A DNA stretch of 64,000 nt from Letharia columbiana (taxonomy: Eukaryota > Ascomycota > Lecanoromycetes > Lecanorales > Parmeliaceae). Positions within the stretch are counted from its first letter, which is position 1; every line of letters starts with the position of its first letter. Shown here one piece after another: positions 49,221 through 62,300 of this stretch. Made by a program: the position numbers and the translations under genes. The notes beneath the pieces are model-generated. The model saw nothing but the letters and a program-made list of their open reading frames with translations, was not told the DNA's origin and ran no database searches. The stretch covers positions 124,001 through 188,000 of the forward strand of contig NW_023501148.1 of assembly GCF_014066305.1 (NCBI RefSeq), in the 5' to 3' direction.

Positions 49221-52200
49221 TATTATAATAATTAAAAAGAAAATAATAATCTTAAAGAAAATTTATTTTATATTTATTTTATTTTATAATATAATTATTA
49301 ATATTAGTATTCTAAAGTTAAATAAAATAAATATTTAATAAAAATAATTAGATTTTATTATTATTAGAGATAAAGATAAGATTTTTATTTGAATATTTAA
49401 ATAATTTAAATAATTTAAAAAATTTAAAAAATTTTAAAACTAAGATTTTAAAGGTATTATTTATATCTATATTATAAATAAAAATAAGAATTCTATAAAT
49501 ATCGAAATAAAGAAAATAATATGTATAATATATCGATTATAATTTTTTAGTTAAATATAAATTAAAATATTTCTATTAAATATTAATCTTTAATATTAAG
49601 ATATTTTTATTTATTTTTATTTATTTTTATTATTTATTATTAATTTAGAATTTTTATATTAGAAAATTATATTATAATTAATAATAATTCTTAAGCTATT
49701 TTTATAGTTAACTTTAAAAAATAATCTATTAAGATTTATAAAAACTAGCTATTAAAAAGATTATTTATTTTCTAAAACTCGATTAAGTTTATAAAAATAT
49801 ATTTTTATTTTATTAATATCTTTATAAAAAAGTTATAATATTATAAATAGATATTTCTAAGTACTAGAGATCGAAATATAAAAAATAAATTAAAAAGATA
49901 TTTAAATAAATATTATTTTAATCTAAATTAAAGTATTTTAATAATAAAATTAAAATATTAATATCGCTAAATCTAAATAAAATCTTTATAATCTATTTTA
50001 GCGAGATTATTAATTTATAAATTTTATTTTAAACTCGCTAATAGAGTAAGATTACGTTAAAAAAATACTTTTAGAAATTTCTTTTATTATCTTTTTATTA
50101 ATCTTTATAATATAAATATATAATAAATTTTAAACTATCGTTAATTTTAAAAAGATAAATACTAAACTATATTTTAATATCTACTTACTTTCTAAATAAA
50201 ATATTATATAAAAAAATTTAATTAAATTAATAATCCTCTTATTCGTTAATTTAATTAAAAGGTTTTTTTAATAATTTACTAAACTATCGAATTAATAAAA
50301 AAGTATTTTTATAAGTCTTTATTTAGAGTAAGAATAATTAAAAATCTCTATTATAGACTTTATAAATATCTTAATTTTTTTTAATATTAAATAAAAAGAT
50401 TATTTATTCTATATCTTTAGAATTTTATTTTAATCTATATTAATATTTTTTTTTTTTTAATATTTTTTAATAATTATATTAAATATTTTAATTTAATATT
50501 AGACCTATTAGAAAAAGATGAAATAGCTTTTTTACTTTTTAAATATTATTTTATATATCTAAATATTATTACTTTAGAATATTATATTTTTAAACTTAGT
50601 CTTAATATTATAAAAGAAAAGATTAAAATAATTTAAAAAATAACTTTTTTAAAGATTTTTAAATAATTAGAAATAAAATTAGATTTTTTTAATTATTATT
50701 ATAGATTTATAGAATATTATATAGCTATCGCTAAATCTTTAATTGAATTTAAAGTTAAAGATTTTAAAAAAAATCTTAATAAGAGTAAATCTCGATAAAA
50801 TTATAAAGAAAAGAAGCTTTTAATTAATATCGATTTAGCTCTTCTAAAAATAGTTAAAAAAATTAAATTAAATGAATTTATTATTGAAATATTAGATCTA
50901 TAAGTTAGTTTAAAATATTATAAAAAAAAATCTTTTAAAAAAGAAACTATATAATATATTAATATTTGTCTTTTTAAATTATAATTATTAATTATATTAT
51001 ATATCGATAATAGTAAAAAGAAAAATTATAAAGTAGTATTATATTAAGTTAATATTAATAGAATCAAATAATTAATATTATTTCTATCGCGTAATTTTAG
51101 CGATATTAAAACTCGATATTAGACTATAAAGCTAGAGGCTAATACTCTAATTTAAATATTAATTAAACTTTCTTAATATTCTAATAATAAAAATTTTATA
51201 ATAATTACTAATTATATTACTTTAGAGTTTACTTTTTAAAATATAATTAATAATAAATAATTTATTCGATTAAATAAATAGATTTATACTTATCGACTTT
51301 TTAATTTAAAATAAAGATTATATATAAAGTTAAAAGTTTATAATAATATTAATAAATTATCTTAGCTTTCTATTAAAGACTTATTTATAAAAGAAGTATT
51401 AATAATAGATTTAAATATAATTAGCGTTTTTTCTATAGTAATAATATAAATTAAAAAGAAATTTCTTAATAAAAATTTCTACGACTTTACTTAATAATTT
51501 ATATTTCGATTATATTTATAAATAAATCTAGAAGTAAATAAAGAAAATTAAAGATTTAGAATTTAATTCGTAAAATATCTATTAATTCTATCGTTTTTAT
51601 ATTAATTTAAGATTACACTATATATTAGATAAAAAATTAACTTATAAAGTCTTAAAATATAATTATAATTATTATACTTATAAAGATATATATTAAATAT
51701 ATAATCGACTTTATAGCTTAATTTACTTTCTAAAAATATAAAAAGTAATTTAAGAATATATCGATAATTATCTAATATATTAATTATTAAAATTCTTTTA
51801 ACGATTATTATATAAATAATTCTAACTAATAAAAAGTTTTTAATAATTATTAAAGAATTATCTATAGACTTTATAGTTAAATTATCTCTAACTCTTAATA
51901 AATATAATTATATTTTAATAATTATCGATAAATTCTTTAAATTTATTTAATTAATATTAAGAAATAAGAAAAATATAATAGAAGTTTAGATAGCTCGATA
52001 TTTCGACTAGATCTATAAATTTTAAAGAATTCTCTATAAATTAATCTTTAATCGAGATCTTAAATTTATTAGTATATTCTAAAGAACGTTATTTTTAAAA
52101 TATAGAGTAATACTTAGAATAACGATAGTCTATTATTCTTCCACGAATAAATAAATAGAATATATAAATTAAATAATAAAGATAACTTTATAATATCTAC

Positions 52201-53387
52201 TTATTAATAAATATAAAAAGAATTAAGATATTCTATTATCGAAAGTTAAGTATTTTTTAAATATTATAAAGAATATCTTAACTTTTATTATCTCTTTCGA
52301 AGCTCTTTATAGAGTTAAATCTAGGGATTTTCTAATAAGTATAATTCTAGATAAAGACTCGACGCTCGCGAATTCTATTAAAAGTTAAAAGATAATTTTA
52401 AATAATATTTTTAACGTTATTAAGCTTATATAAATTAAAATAATTATTAGATATAATATTAAATATAGAATTTTTAATTTAATTAATAATATATATTTTA
52501 AACTAATTAGAATTAAAGAAGTAGATTATTATATCTCTAAGAATTTCTTATTATTTATTAAGAAAGTCGATTTATATAGAATTCTTAAAAAGATTAGCGC
52601 TTTAATTTATAAATTCGAACTTTTATCTAATATATTTAAAGTTTATTTAATTATATCGATTATTTACTTAGAGTAAGTTAAGTTAAACTCTTTTAATAGA
52701 GAGATATCTTTTTCTATATTTATAGTTATTAAAAAGCGAAAGAAGTATATAATAGAGAAGATTATATACTAAGAAAAATAAGAGAAAAAGAATAGATATC
52801 GAGTACGCTAAAAAGGATATTTCGAAACTACTTAAGAATCTACGAGTATACTTCGAGAGAATATATTAGAAATAATCGAGAAATTCGAAAAGTCGAGAAC
52901 TCGAAAATAAGATTTTAAAATCTCGCTTTTTAAGTAACTTAATCTATACTTATTAAGTAAAAACGAATTAAGATAAATCTAAACTATTTAAACTTATATT
53001 TATTAATAACTACTACACTTTTACTCTTATTTAATTAAATTTATATCTTATTTAAATTTATATTATTCTACTTTAATTTTATTTTATTAATATATAAATA
53101 TTATATAAATAAATATTATTATAAAAGTAGCGGCGTTTTTTTATTAATATTATCTATTAAAAACTCGAGTATAGATATAACGATATTTCTAAATAAGAAA
53201 TTAACTCTTATCTAATAGATTAATCTTAAATTAATATAGATAATAATTATAAAACTTATTTAGAAAGATATCTAAAGATATCTTTCTAATATTAATAAGT
53301 TATTATACTTTTCGATATTTAAAAAAAAATTGCGAATAATATTTCTTATATAAACGACTTTAAAGATTATTCGATATTAATTATTAG
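49221..53387 (+). mobile_element. Second gypsy chromovirus-type remnant
   Basis: Plus-strand translation through stops shows an integrase core from about 51855 (ELSIDFIVKLSLTLNKYNYI). An LIFNRDLKFI motif around the second catalytic Asp follows, then STNK and the IEYIN-type segment, then SFEALYRVKSRD. The chromodomain is at 52750-52845 (RYRVR-stop-KGYFETT). The RNase H region should lie near 51480-51800. I found no LTR pair, so the element may be truncated. Upstream, 49221-51000 should hold gag and reverse transcriptase but is too mutated for me to read. Confidence 0.78.
51855..52845 (+). pseudogene. pol: Gypsy integrase with chromodomain (mutated)
   Basis: DFIV and NRDLKF give the two aspartates of the DD35E triad. 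The glutamate-bearing IEYIN segment follows about 35-40 residues after the second. The C-terminal chromodomain reads RYRVR-stop-KGYFETT-stop-E; the two stops stand where Trp is expected in RWKGYxxxTWE. This is one of the most legible relics in the window, with long runs free of stops. Confidence 0.85.
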
Positions 53388-54013
53388 TATATATAAAAGA
53401 ATAAGATAGAATTAAATTAGAAAATTTTAAATTTATATATATATTCAATTATTAATTTAAGGTTATTACGCCTTTTAGCTAGATCGATTAAGTTATCGTA
53501 GATAAATAAATTAATATTCGTAACTATTAAAATCTCGCCTTTTTATATCTTTCTTATTAAAAAAATAGACGTATATTATTAATATATAGAATAACTTTTT
53601 TATTTTCTATTAAAATTTTAAGATTTTTTTTTAAATAAGTAAAGCGCCGTTTATACTTTTCGAATTTTTAAGAATTTTAAAATTAAGTCTTATAATTATT
53701 AAAGCGCAAGGAATTTAAATATCGCTTATTAAAGTTCGCTCGATAGTCGGATAGCTCTAATCAGATATATATTATTTGATTTTAGAATAAACCTTTTTAT
53801 TTTCTATTAAAGTTTTAAGATTTTTTTTTAAATTGTAGAATTAAATATAGGCTTTTAGAAAGAAAAAAATTATTAAATTTAGTTCTATAATTATTAAAGT
53901 GCAAGGAATTCAAATATCGTTTATCAAAGTTCGCTTACTAAAGATCGCTTATCTACTTACTCGATAGCCCTAACTAAAAATAATTATAAATTTAATTTAT
54001 AGGCCTTTACTCG
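53388..54013 (+). repeat. Family A short form
   Basis: Begins TATATAAAAGAATAAG and ends TAGGCCTTTACTCG. Contains two ~205-bp units with AGCGCCGTTTATACTTTTCG and GCAAGGAATTCAAATATCG words. Partly unmutated near 53880-53960. Confidence 0.7.
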
Positions 54014-54449
54014 TTAATTATATAATATAATAACGCGATATTTCTTAATTATCTCGCTAGATCTAAATTTAAAAACCTTTTTAAACTTTATAATAGAATC
54101 TTTATAGTATTAAATAATTAATACTTCTACTTTTTAATTTAAAATACTCTATAATTATTAATTTAAGAATTACTTTATAATACTATAAATAGAGTATTTT
54201 AACGAGTTATTAATAATATTATTAAACTCTTAAATCTTAGCGAAAATCTTTACTAGATAAAGAAAGACGTTAATTATTATTCTTTTATCTTCTCGCTTAT
54301 TTATACTTTTAACTATAATAATTATTCTCTATTTAATACTTTTTAATTAATTTAAATAAAAACTCGTATAAAGATATTAAAGTAGCTAGAAATCTTAAAA
54401 GCTTTTTATATTTATTATTTAAGAGATCGCTAAAGAGATATTAATCTAT
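54014..54449. repeat. RIP-mutated spacer
   Basis: AT-rich with a few CG; nothing recognisable. Confidence 0.4.
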
Positions 54450-54737
54450 AGAGGTCTATATTAAAAGTTCTATACCCGCACTAGTATAGTTCTAACTTTA
54501 CTTTCGAAAAGCGGCCCTGTAAAGGGAAGCCTAGAAATATCTTCTTATAGCGTATGGATGAAACTTTAGATACTTCTTTTAGCTTGATAGAGGTATTAAA
54601 CTCCGAAACCTGGCTAGGGCTAAGTGCGCTTTTAAAGAACTTTAGACGTATTATCTAGGTAGCCCTTTAGATGAGACGTTATTCGAAGTCTAAGCGTAAG
54701 AATCTTAGCGAGTATAGAACTTTCGATGTAGACCTCT
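54450..54737. mobile_element. MITE-like element, 288 bp
   Basis: Imperfect ~31-bp terminal inverted repeats: AGAGGTCTATATTAAAAG at the left, and the complement of AGAGGTCTACATCGAAAG at the right. Both continue as TTCTATACYCGC. The interior keeps GC-rich words and CA/TG (CGGCCCTGTAAAGGG, CCTGGCTAGGGC), unlike its flanks. It has no open frame of note. It is too short to code for a transposase, so it is non-autonomous. The exact target duplication is unclear (TATA-like sequence on both sides). Confidence 0.7.
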
Positions 54738-56764
54738 TTATAAAATAAAAATAAAAACTTCTTATTTTCGAATTATAATAACTATCTAGAAATTTATTAT
54801 AAAGTATTATTAATCGTAATTTTAAGAATAAATTAGAATTTAAATTACTTTAAAGAAGTAATTAATGTTACTTCGAGAATCGCTTTTAATTATATTAATT
54901 TTTAGAGTTTTTAATTAAATATTTATAAAAACGCGAATAAAGTACTTTAATATATCTAATATAATTTAGAGAAATTATCGAATATCGACTAAAGTTAAAA
55001 AAAGCGATTTTTTATTATATTCTTTATTAACTCTTAATTTGATAATACTAATATTATAAATATTATATTACTTATTAAGCCTTAATTCGTTAATATTAAC
55101 GTTATCTCTATTAATATTAATATTAAGTTATTTATTAATCTCTAAATCGCTAATATTAATATTATAAATCTTAAATCTCTTACTTAATATAATCTTCGTT
55201 ATTTTAAAAGAGTTTAGAATTTTAATAGTTAACGTCTAGAATAGAGATATTTTAATTACTTATTAAGATTTTAATAAATTAATAAATTATTAGATTTTTA
55301 ATAGTTTAAATAATTTAAATAATAGAGAAAAGTTTAAGAATACTATATTATAGCTTTAAGTTAATTACGTCGAGAAGCTAAAATAGTCTATTATTAATAG
55401 ATTTTCTATTTATATTATTATTAATATTATTAATAATATTATTAAGAAAGAATTTTTTCGCTATTATAGAATCTTTATAATTCTATTTAACTTTTAAATA
55501 TTTTATATAATAAAATTATATATTAAAAATAGATTTAAAATTTAAAAGCTTAACTTTAATTTAAAAGAATAATTAGTTTAAAATTTTATACTCTATAGAG
55601 TATTAGTTATATAAATAATAGAAATAATATTAAACGCTTTATTATATAAAATATATATTAATTATATAAAGATCTCGAAGAATATATAAAACTTATATAT
55701 AAGATCTCTATTATCGCTTAAAAGAGTATAAGAGATAAAATATACTCTAATAAGTCGATAAAAGATATTAAAGAAAAAATAATATAATACTTTTATCTAA
55801 AAGATATCTATTTAAATAACTATAGAATTTTAAAAAATTAAAATATCTTAAATAATTTTTTACTAAATAAATAATAAAGATTTAAAAAACTATAATCTCT
55901 CTCGAAATAATTTAAGCTAACTCTAGATCCTAATTAAATACTAATTATAATTTCGATATTAAGCTCTCTTAAATAGAATTTATTAAAAGCTTTATTAACT
56001 AATATCTTAATCTTTCTATTATTAAGCTTTATCTTAAAAATTAAATATCTTAAAAATAAAATCAAATAAGATATTATTAAGCTTTATCTTAAAAATTAGA
56101 TATCGATAGAGTTAGAAAGCGAGGTTAAATTATTTAAATAAATCGCTAATTTATCTATTACTATCGTCTTTATTAATTATAAAATTTAAACTTTAATAAA
56201 CTTTAATTTATATTAAAATAATATAATAATAATTTTTATAAATAAATTTTCGATATTAAAAATAGCGATAACTACGATAGATAGAAAATAGATTAAATAA
56301 GAAAATTATATAAAAAAGCGATAATATCGTTAAAACTCTTATCGCGAAGTTCTTTAATCTAAAATTATTAATAGCTTAATATAAGAATTAGAATTTTAAA
56401 ATTTCTTTAATACTCGACGAATAAATAAGTCTAGAAGATTATATTTAAGTTAACGAAATTTCTAATACTATAATTACTCGCTAATACCTATCTTAAACTT
56501 ATTAATACTTTTTATAAATTTTCTAAGTCGACGAAATCTCTAGTACTATAATTATCTACTACTTATTAGTACTTTTCGCGGATTTTTCTTTAACGCTTAA
56601 GATAAGCTTTTCTCTAAGAGGGAAAGATATTATAGCTATAGCTATATCTATCGCCGAAGATATTAAGATTTAATATAACTTAATACTCGATATCTTAGCT
56701 ATAGCTTTTCTTAGAAGAATACTATACCTTTATATTAAAATATTATACCTATACTTATAATATA
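54738..56764. repeat. RIP-degraded repeat, unclassified
   Basis: AT-rich with stops in all frames. Related words ACTTATTARTACTTTT occur near 56510 and 56560, and a less mutated segment lies at 56600-56720. The class is not determined. Confidence 0.45.
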
Positions 56765-57333
56765 ATATTTAAGCTTTTTAAATAAATAAGAGTTATTTAA
56801 GTATATTAGAAACTTCTTAAAAATATAATAATAAAGTTATTAAAAAAAGAAGATATCTATTAAATATATTTAAATTCTATCTTTATTTTTATATTATTAA
56901 AGATATTATAAGATAATTATCATTAATAAAACTTAAAGATTATTCGAGCGTATCTTATATATTATAAGAATATTTAAAATTAAGACTTTAAATAAGAGAT
57001 TAATAGAATAGAGATAATATTCTTAGAATATATAAGAAATATAAAGTATATTAACTCTTTTTATATTATAAAGAAAATTATATAAGATAATCTTATAAAA
57101 TAATCTTATAAAATAATCTTATAAAATAATCTTATAGAATAATCTTATAGAATAATCTTATAGAATAATCTTATAAAATAATCTTATAAAATAATCTTAT
57201 AAAATAATCTTATAAAATAATCTTATAAAATAATCTTATAAAATAATCTTATAAAATAATCTTATAAAAAATCTTATAAAAAAATCTTATAAAAGAAATA
57301 ATACGTTAAACTCTATAGAATAAATTTAGATTA
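56765..57333 (+). mobile_element. PiggyBac-like element, 3' fragment
   Basis: Homologous to 27890-28240 in the same orientation (AAAGATATTATA, CTTAAAGATTATTCGAGCG and following sequence). It covers only the region after the conserved YN...D core. A 15-bp tandem array has expanded inside it, and the fragment ends where a family A short form begins. Confidence 0.75.
57087..57294 (+). repeat. 15-bp AT-rich tandem array, about 14 copies
   Basis: Unit ATAATCTTATAAAAT. The first copies and the last ones read TAAAAT, while three consecutive middle copies read TAGAAT. Blocks of like variants indicate slippage expansion after RIP. At the corresponding place in the other PiggyBac copy (about 28190) there is no array. 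Confidence 0.9.
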
Positions 57334-57337
57334 TTAA

Positions 57338-57768
57338 TATATATAAAAGAATAAGATAGAGCTAAGCTTAAAAATCTTAAATTTATATATATAATTAATT
57401 ATTAATTTAAGTTTACTACGCTCTTTAATTAGATCGATTAAATTATCGTAGATAAATAAATTAACGTTCGTAACTATTAAAATCTTATTCTCTTATATCT
57501 CTCTTATTAAAAAAATAGATATATATTATTAATATATAGAATTACTTTTTTATTTTCTATTAAAATTTAATTTTTTTTTTTAAATTTTAAAGCGCCGTTT
57601 ATACTTTTCGAATTTTTAAGAATTTTAAAATTTAGTCTTATAATTATTAAAGCGTAAGGAATTCAAATATCGCTTATTAAAGTTCGCTTATTAAAGATCG
57701 CTTATCTACTTACTCGATAGCTCTAATTAAAAAAATAATTATAAATTTAATTTATAGGCCTTTACTCG
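57338..57768 (+). repeat. Family A short form, single unit
   Basis: Begins TATATAAAAGAATAAG and ends TAGGCCTTTACTCG, with one internal unit instead of two. It abuts the truncated end of the next, reverse family A copy. Confidence 0.7.
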
Positions 57769-58385
57769 TACTGATATGACGTGGGATCTTGGAGAGCTGA
57801 GCCGTGTTCTTGACGATGGTGGCCTTGTTGCCGCTTGGTTTTCCGCAGTGTTCTCCGATTTGCTGTTGTAGTTTTCTTGTCCTAATGTAGTGGGGATGAC
57901 AGGCCAAGTTGCAGTGGTGTTCTCCGCTTGCTGAGTGATGATTTGATGTGGAACCGTGGAGAGATATGACGTGGGATCTTGGAGAGCTGAGCCGTGTTCT
58001 TGCGATGGTGGCCTTGTTGCGCTTGGTTTTCCGCAGTGTTCTCCGCATTTGCCTGTTGTAGTTCCTCCTCTTACTCCTCAATGCAGTGGGGATGACAGGC
58101 CAAGTTACAGTGGTGTTCTCCGCTTGCTGAGTGATGATTTGATGTGGAATCGTGGAGAATATGACGTGGGATCTTGGAGAGCTGAGCCTGTTCTTGGTGT
58201 GGGGGCCTTGTTGTGCTTGGTTTCTCCGTAGTATTCTCCGTATTCGCCTGCTGTAGTGACTTCTCTTGCACTGGCTGAGTGGATTGGTGTGAGACCGTGG
58301 AGAGTAGGCCTGTTGTATCACTGCTGCTGATGACTGTCTCCGCAATGTTCTCCGTAGTGTTCTCCGATTCGCCTGTTATAGATCC
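57769..58385 (-). repeat. Unmutated tandem ~190-bp units
   Basis: Three to four units, each with ATATGACGTGGGATCTTGG, AGCTGAGCC, TTCTCCGCTTGCTGAGTG and a CAGTGGGGATGACAGG word. These give the pre-RIP consensus for the arrays at 3226, 46965 and 60190. Confidence 0.85.
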
Positions 58386-59340
58386 TCTCTTATTTAACTG
58401 AGTGCGAGGGTACCGAGGGTAAATGTATTCATATTGGTGGAATTAATAGAATTAATAGAATTAATAGAATAATGAAAGAATAACAAATAGGTGAAAGGAT
58501 TATTATCCGATCCCGGACGCGTTTAATATAATTACGATATTTGAATATTAGTTTAACCCATCTATCGCTGACTTAAAAGAAGTATATAGGGGAGGATATA
58601 TCCGTTTAAACTCTTTTTGAGGGTTTTCTAATACGTTTATAAGCAGTAGTAAATAGCTATTAGCTCGCTTACGGCCTCGATTACTAGTAGTAGCGGATTC
58701 GCTAAGAGATAACCTAAGGGTATTAGTAGGGCCTCTAAAGGTGGGCAAGGGTATACATATCGGAACCGAACTCTTTTTAAGGGCCTTTTAACGCGTTTAT
58801 AAGTAGTAGTAGATAGCTGTTGGGCTCGCTTACGACCTCGATTGTAGCAGTAGCGAATTCGCTGGAAGTAATCTAGGGGCGTCAGTAAGGGGCTCTAATT
58901 AGGCGAGGGTATCGAAGACGATTGTGTTTATATTAATAGAATTAATAGAATTAATAGAATTAATAGATAGAATTAATAAAATGATAAAAGAATAATAAAT
59001 AGGTGAAAGGATTATTATTCGATCTTAAACGCGTCTAATATAACTACTATAATTACCATATTTAAATATTTATTTAATCCATTAATAGTAGGCTAAACTT
59101 TATATTTTTATAGCGTTAGAAGCGTAAAGCGAGCTTTATAATTTAAGGAATTATAAAGTAACTATATATATTGTAAGCTGAGTACTTTAAAGTGTAAAAC
59201 TTCTATATATAAATTTTTGATAAGGGGTATGAAGGGTATTGAGCTAACTTAGCGGTCTAATTAAGAGCGTAGCGAACCTAAATTAATATTGACTGCATAT
59301 CAATTTAAGATTTAGCTAGCTCTATCTTATTCTATTATAT
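57769..59340 (-). repeat. Family A copy, reverse, partly unmutated
   Basis: Reverse-complement layout of 59344 onward. From right to left it has the start sequence (complement of TAAGATAGAGCTA near 59320), the ACGCGTCTAATAT block, AATTAATAG microsatellites (58436-58465, 58930-58985), two ATAAACGCGTTAAAAG-type segments, and then tandem ~190-bp units at 57769-58385. The tandem part is nearly free of RIP and shows the original unit sequence. Its minus-strand frames (57752-58345) repeat the SSPRSHV and GEHHCNLACHPH-type peptides, but the frame shifts from unit to unit, so I do not call a protein. Confidence 0.75.
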
Positions 59341-59343
59341 TAG

Positions 59344-62300
59344 TATATATAAAAGAATAAGATAGAGCTAAGTTGAAAATCTTGAATTTATATATGTAGT
59401 TAATTATAAATTATTTTATACGCTTTTTAATTAGATCGACTAAGTTGGCTCGATAGCCCTTCTACGTCTCCTTATTAAAAATTTATATATAGAAGTTTTA
59501 TACTTTAAAGTACTCAGCTTATGATATATATAGTTACTTTATAATTTCTCAAATTATAGAGCTCGCTTTACGCTTTTTAACGCTGTAAAAATTATAAAGT
59601 TTAATCTACTATTAGTGGATTAAATTAATACTTAAATATAATAGTTATAATAATTATACCAGACGCGTTCGAGATTAAATAATAATCCTTTCATCTATTT
59701 ATATAACTATTCTTCTTTTACTATTCTACTATATATCAATTCCATCAATATAAATATAATTGTCTTCGATACCTCTCGTCTAAAGGTTACTTAACGTTTT
59801 AGATATATATACTCCTTTTATCTATCTCTTAGAGTCTCTATTAACGCCCTTAGGTTACCTCTTAATAAATCCGCTACTACTAATAATCGCTATTTACTAC
59901 TACTTATAAACGCGTTAAAAGACTCTTAAAAAGAGCTCGAACGAATATATTCTCCTCTATATACTTCTCTTAAGTCAGCATAAGTAGTTAAACTAATATT
60001 TAAATATTATAGTTATATTAAACGCGTCCGATTTAGATATATATATTTCTTTTACTCGCCTCTTAGAGCCCTATTAACGCCTCTAGACTATCTCTCGACG
60101 AATTTCTATTACTAATAATCGAGGCTATAAGCGAGTTTAATAGATATCTACTACTACTTATAAACTCGTTAATACCCTTACACTTAATTAAATAAGAGAA
60201 GAATCTATAATAAACGAGAATATGGAGAATACTATAAAGATAGTTATTAGTAGTAGTAATATAATAGGCCTACTCTTTACGGTCTTATATTAATCTACTT
60301 AGTTAGTATAAGAGAAGTTAATATAGTAGGCGAATACGGAGAATACTACGGAGAAATTAAGTGGTAATAAGGCCCTTAGCACTAAGAATACGACTTAGCT
60401 CTCTAAGATCCCACGTTATATACTCTTTACGATTTTATATTAAATTATTACTTAGTAAGCGGAGAATACTACTATAACTTGGCTTGTTATCTCTACTATA
60501 TTAAGAAGTAAGAGAAGAAACTATAATAGGTAAATGCGAAGAATACTACGGAGAAATTAAGCGGTAATAAGGCTCTTAGTATTAAGAATACGGCTTAGCT
60601 CTCTAAGATCCTACGTTATATACTCTTCACAATTTCATATTAAATTATTACTTAGTAAGCGGAGAATATTACTATAACTTAGTCTATTATTTCTACTATA
60701 TTAAGAAGTAAGAGAAGAAACTATAATAGATAAATACGGAGAATACTACGGAGAATACTATAAAGAATATTACGGAGAAATTAAGCGATAATAAGGTTCT
60801 TAGTATCAAGAACAGGCTTAGCTCTTCAAGATTCCACGTTATATACTCTCTACGATTTTATATTAAATCATCACTTAGTATATAAAGAATATTACTATAA
60901 CTTAGTTTATTATTTCTACTATATTAAGAAGTAAAAGAAGGAACTATAATAGATAAATACGAAGAATACTACGGAGAAACTAAGCGGTAATAAGGCTATT
61001 ATCGTTAAGAATACGACTTAGCTCTTTAAGATCCCACGTTATATACTCTTTACGATTTTATATTAAATTATTATTTAGTAAGCGGAGAATACTATTATAA
61101 TTTGATTATTCTATATTAAATTATTACTTAATAAGCGAAGAATACTACTATAACTTAGTCTATTATTCTTACTATATTAAGAAGTAAGAGAAGAAACTAT
61201 AATAGGTAAATGCGGAGAATACTATGAAGAAATTAAGCGGTAATAAGGCTACTATCGTTAAGAACACGGCTTAGCTCTTTAAGATTCTACGTTATATTAG
61301 TTATTTACTTAGTTAACTACTTAGCTAGCTACTTAATCTAATACTTTATAAGAGAAGAAGTAAAAGGAGAATCTATAATAGGCGAATACGGAGAATACTA
61401 TAGAGAAATTAAGCGGTAATAAGGTCTTTAGCATTAAGAATACAGCTTAGCTCTCCAAGATCCCACGTTATATGCTCTCTACGATTTTATATTAAATTAT
61501 TACTTAGTAAGCGGAGAATACTATTATAATTTAGTCTATTATCTCTACTATATTAAGAAGTAAGAGAAGAAACTATAATAGGTAAATGCGGAGAATACTA
61601 CGGAGAATACTATGGAGAATACTACGGAGAAATTAAGCGGCAATAAAGCTTTTAATACTAAGAATAGGCTTAGCTCTCTAAGATCCCACGTTATATACTC
61701 TTTACGATTTTATATTAAATTATTACTTAATATATAAAGAATATTACTATAACTTAGTCTATTATTTCCACTATATTAAAAAGTAAAAGAAGGAACTATA
61801 ATAGGTAAATACGGAGAATACTACGAAGAAACTAAGCGGTAATAAGGCTACCATCGTTAAGAATACGGCTTAGCTCTCTAAAATTCCACGTTATATACTC
61901 TTTACGATTTTATATTAAATTATTACTTAGTAAGCGAAGAATATTACTATAACTTAATTATTCTATATTAAATTATTACTTAGTAAGCGAAGAATACTAC
62001 TATAACTTAGTCTATTATTCTTACTGAATTAAGAAGTAAGAGAAGAAACTATAATAGGTAAATGCGGAGAATACTACGAAGAAATTAAGCGGTAATAAGG
62101 CTATTATCATTAAGAATACGGCTTAGCTCTCTAAGATCTCATATTATATTAATTATTTACTTAGTTAATTACTTAGCTAGCTACTTAGTCTAATACTTTA
62201 TAAAAGAAGAAGTAAGAGAAGGATCTATAATAGGCGAATGCGAAGAATATTATGGAGAAATTAAGCGGTAATAAGATCTTTAGCATTAAGAATATAGCTT

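Noticed and set aside
57752..58345. 197-codon minus-strand frame in the family A tandem repeats
   Set aside because: Open only because the units are unmutated. The peptide read changes frame between units, and homologous arrays are not open.
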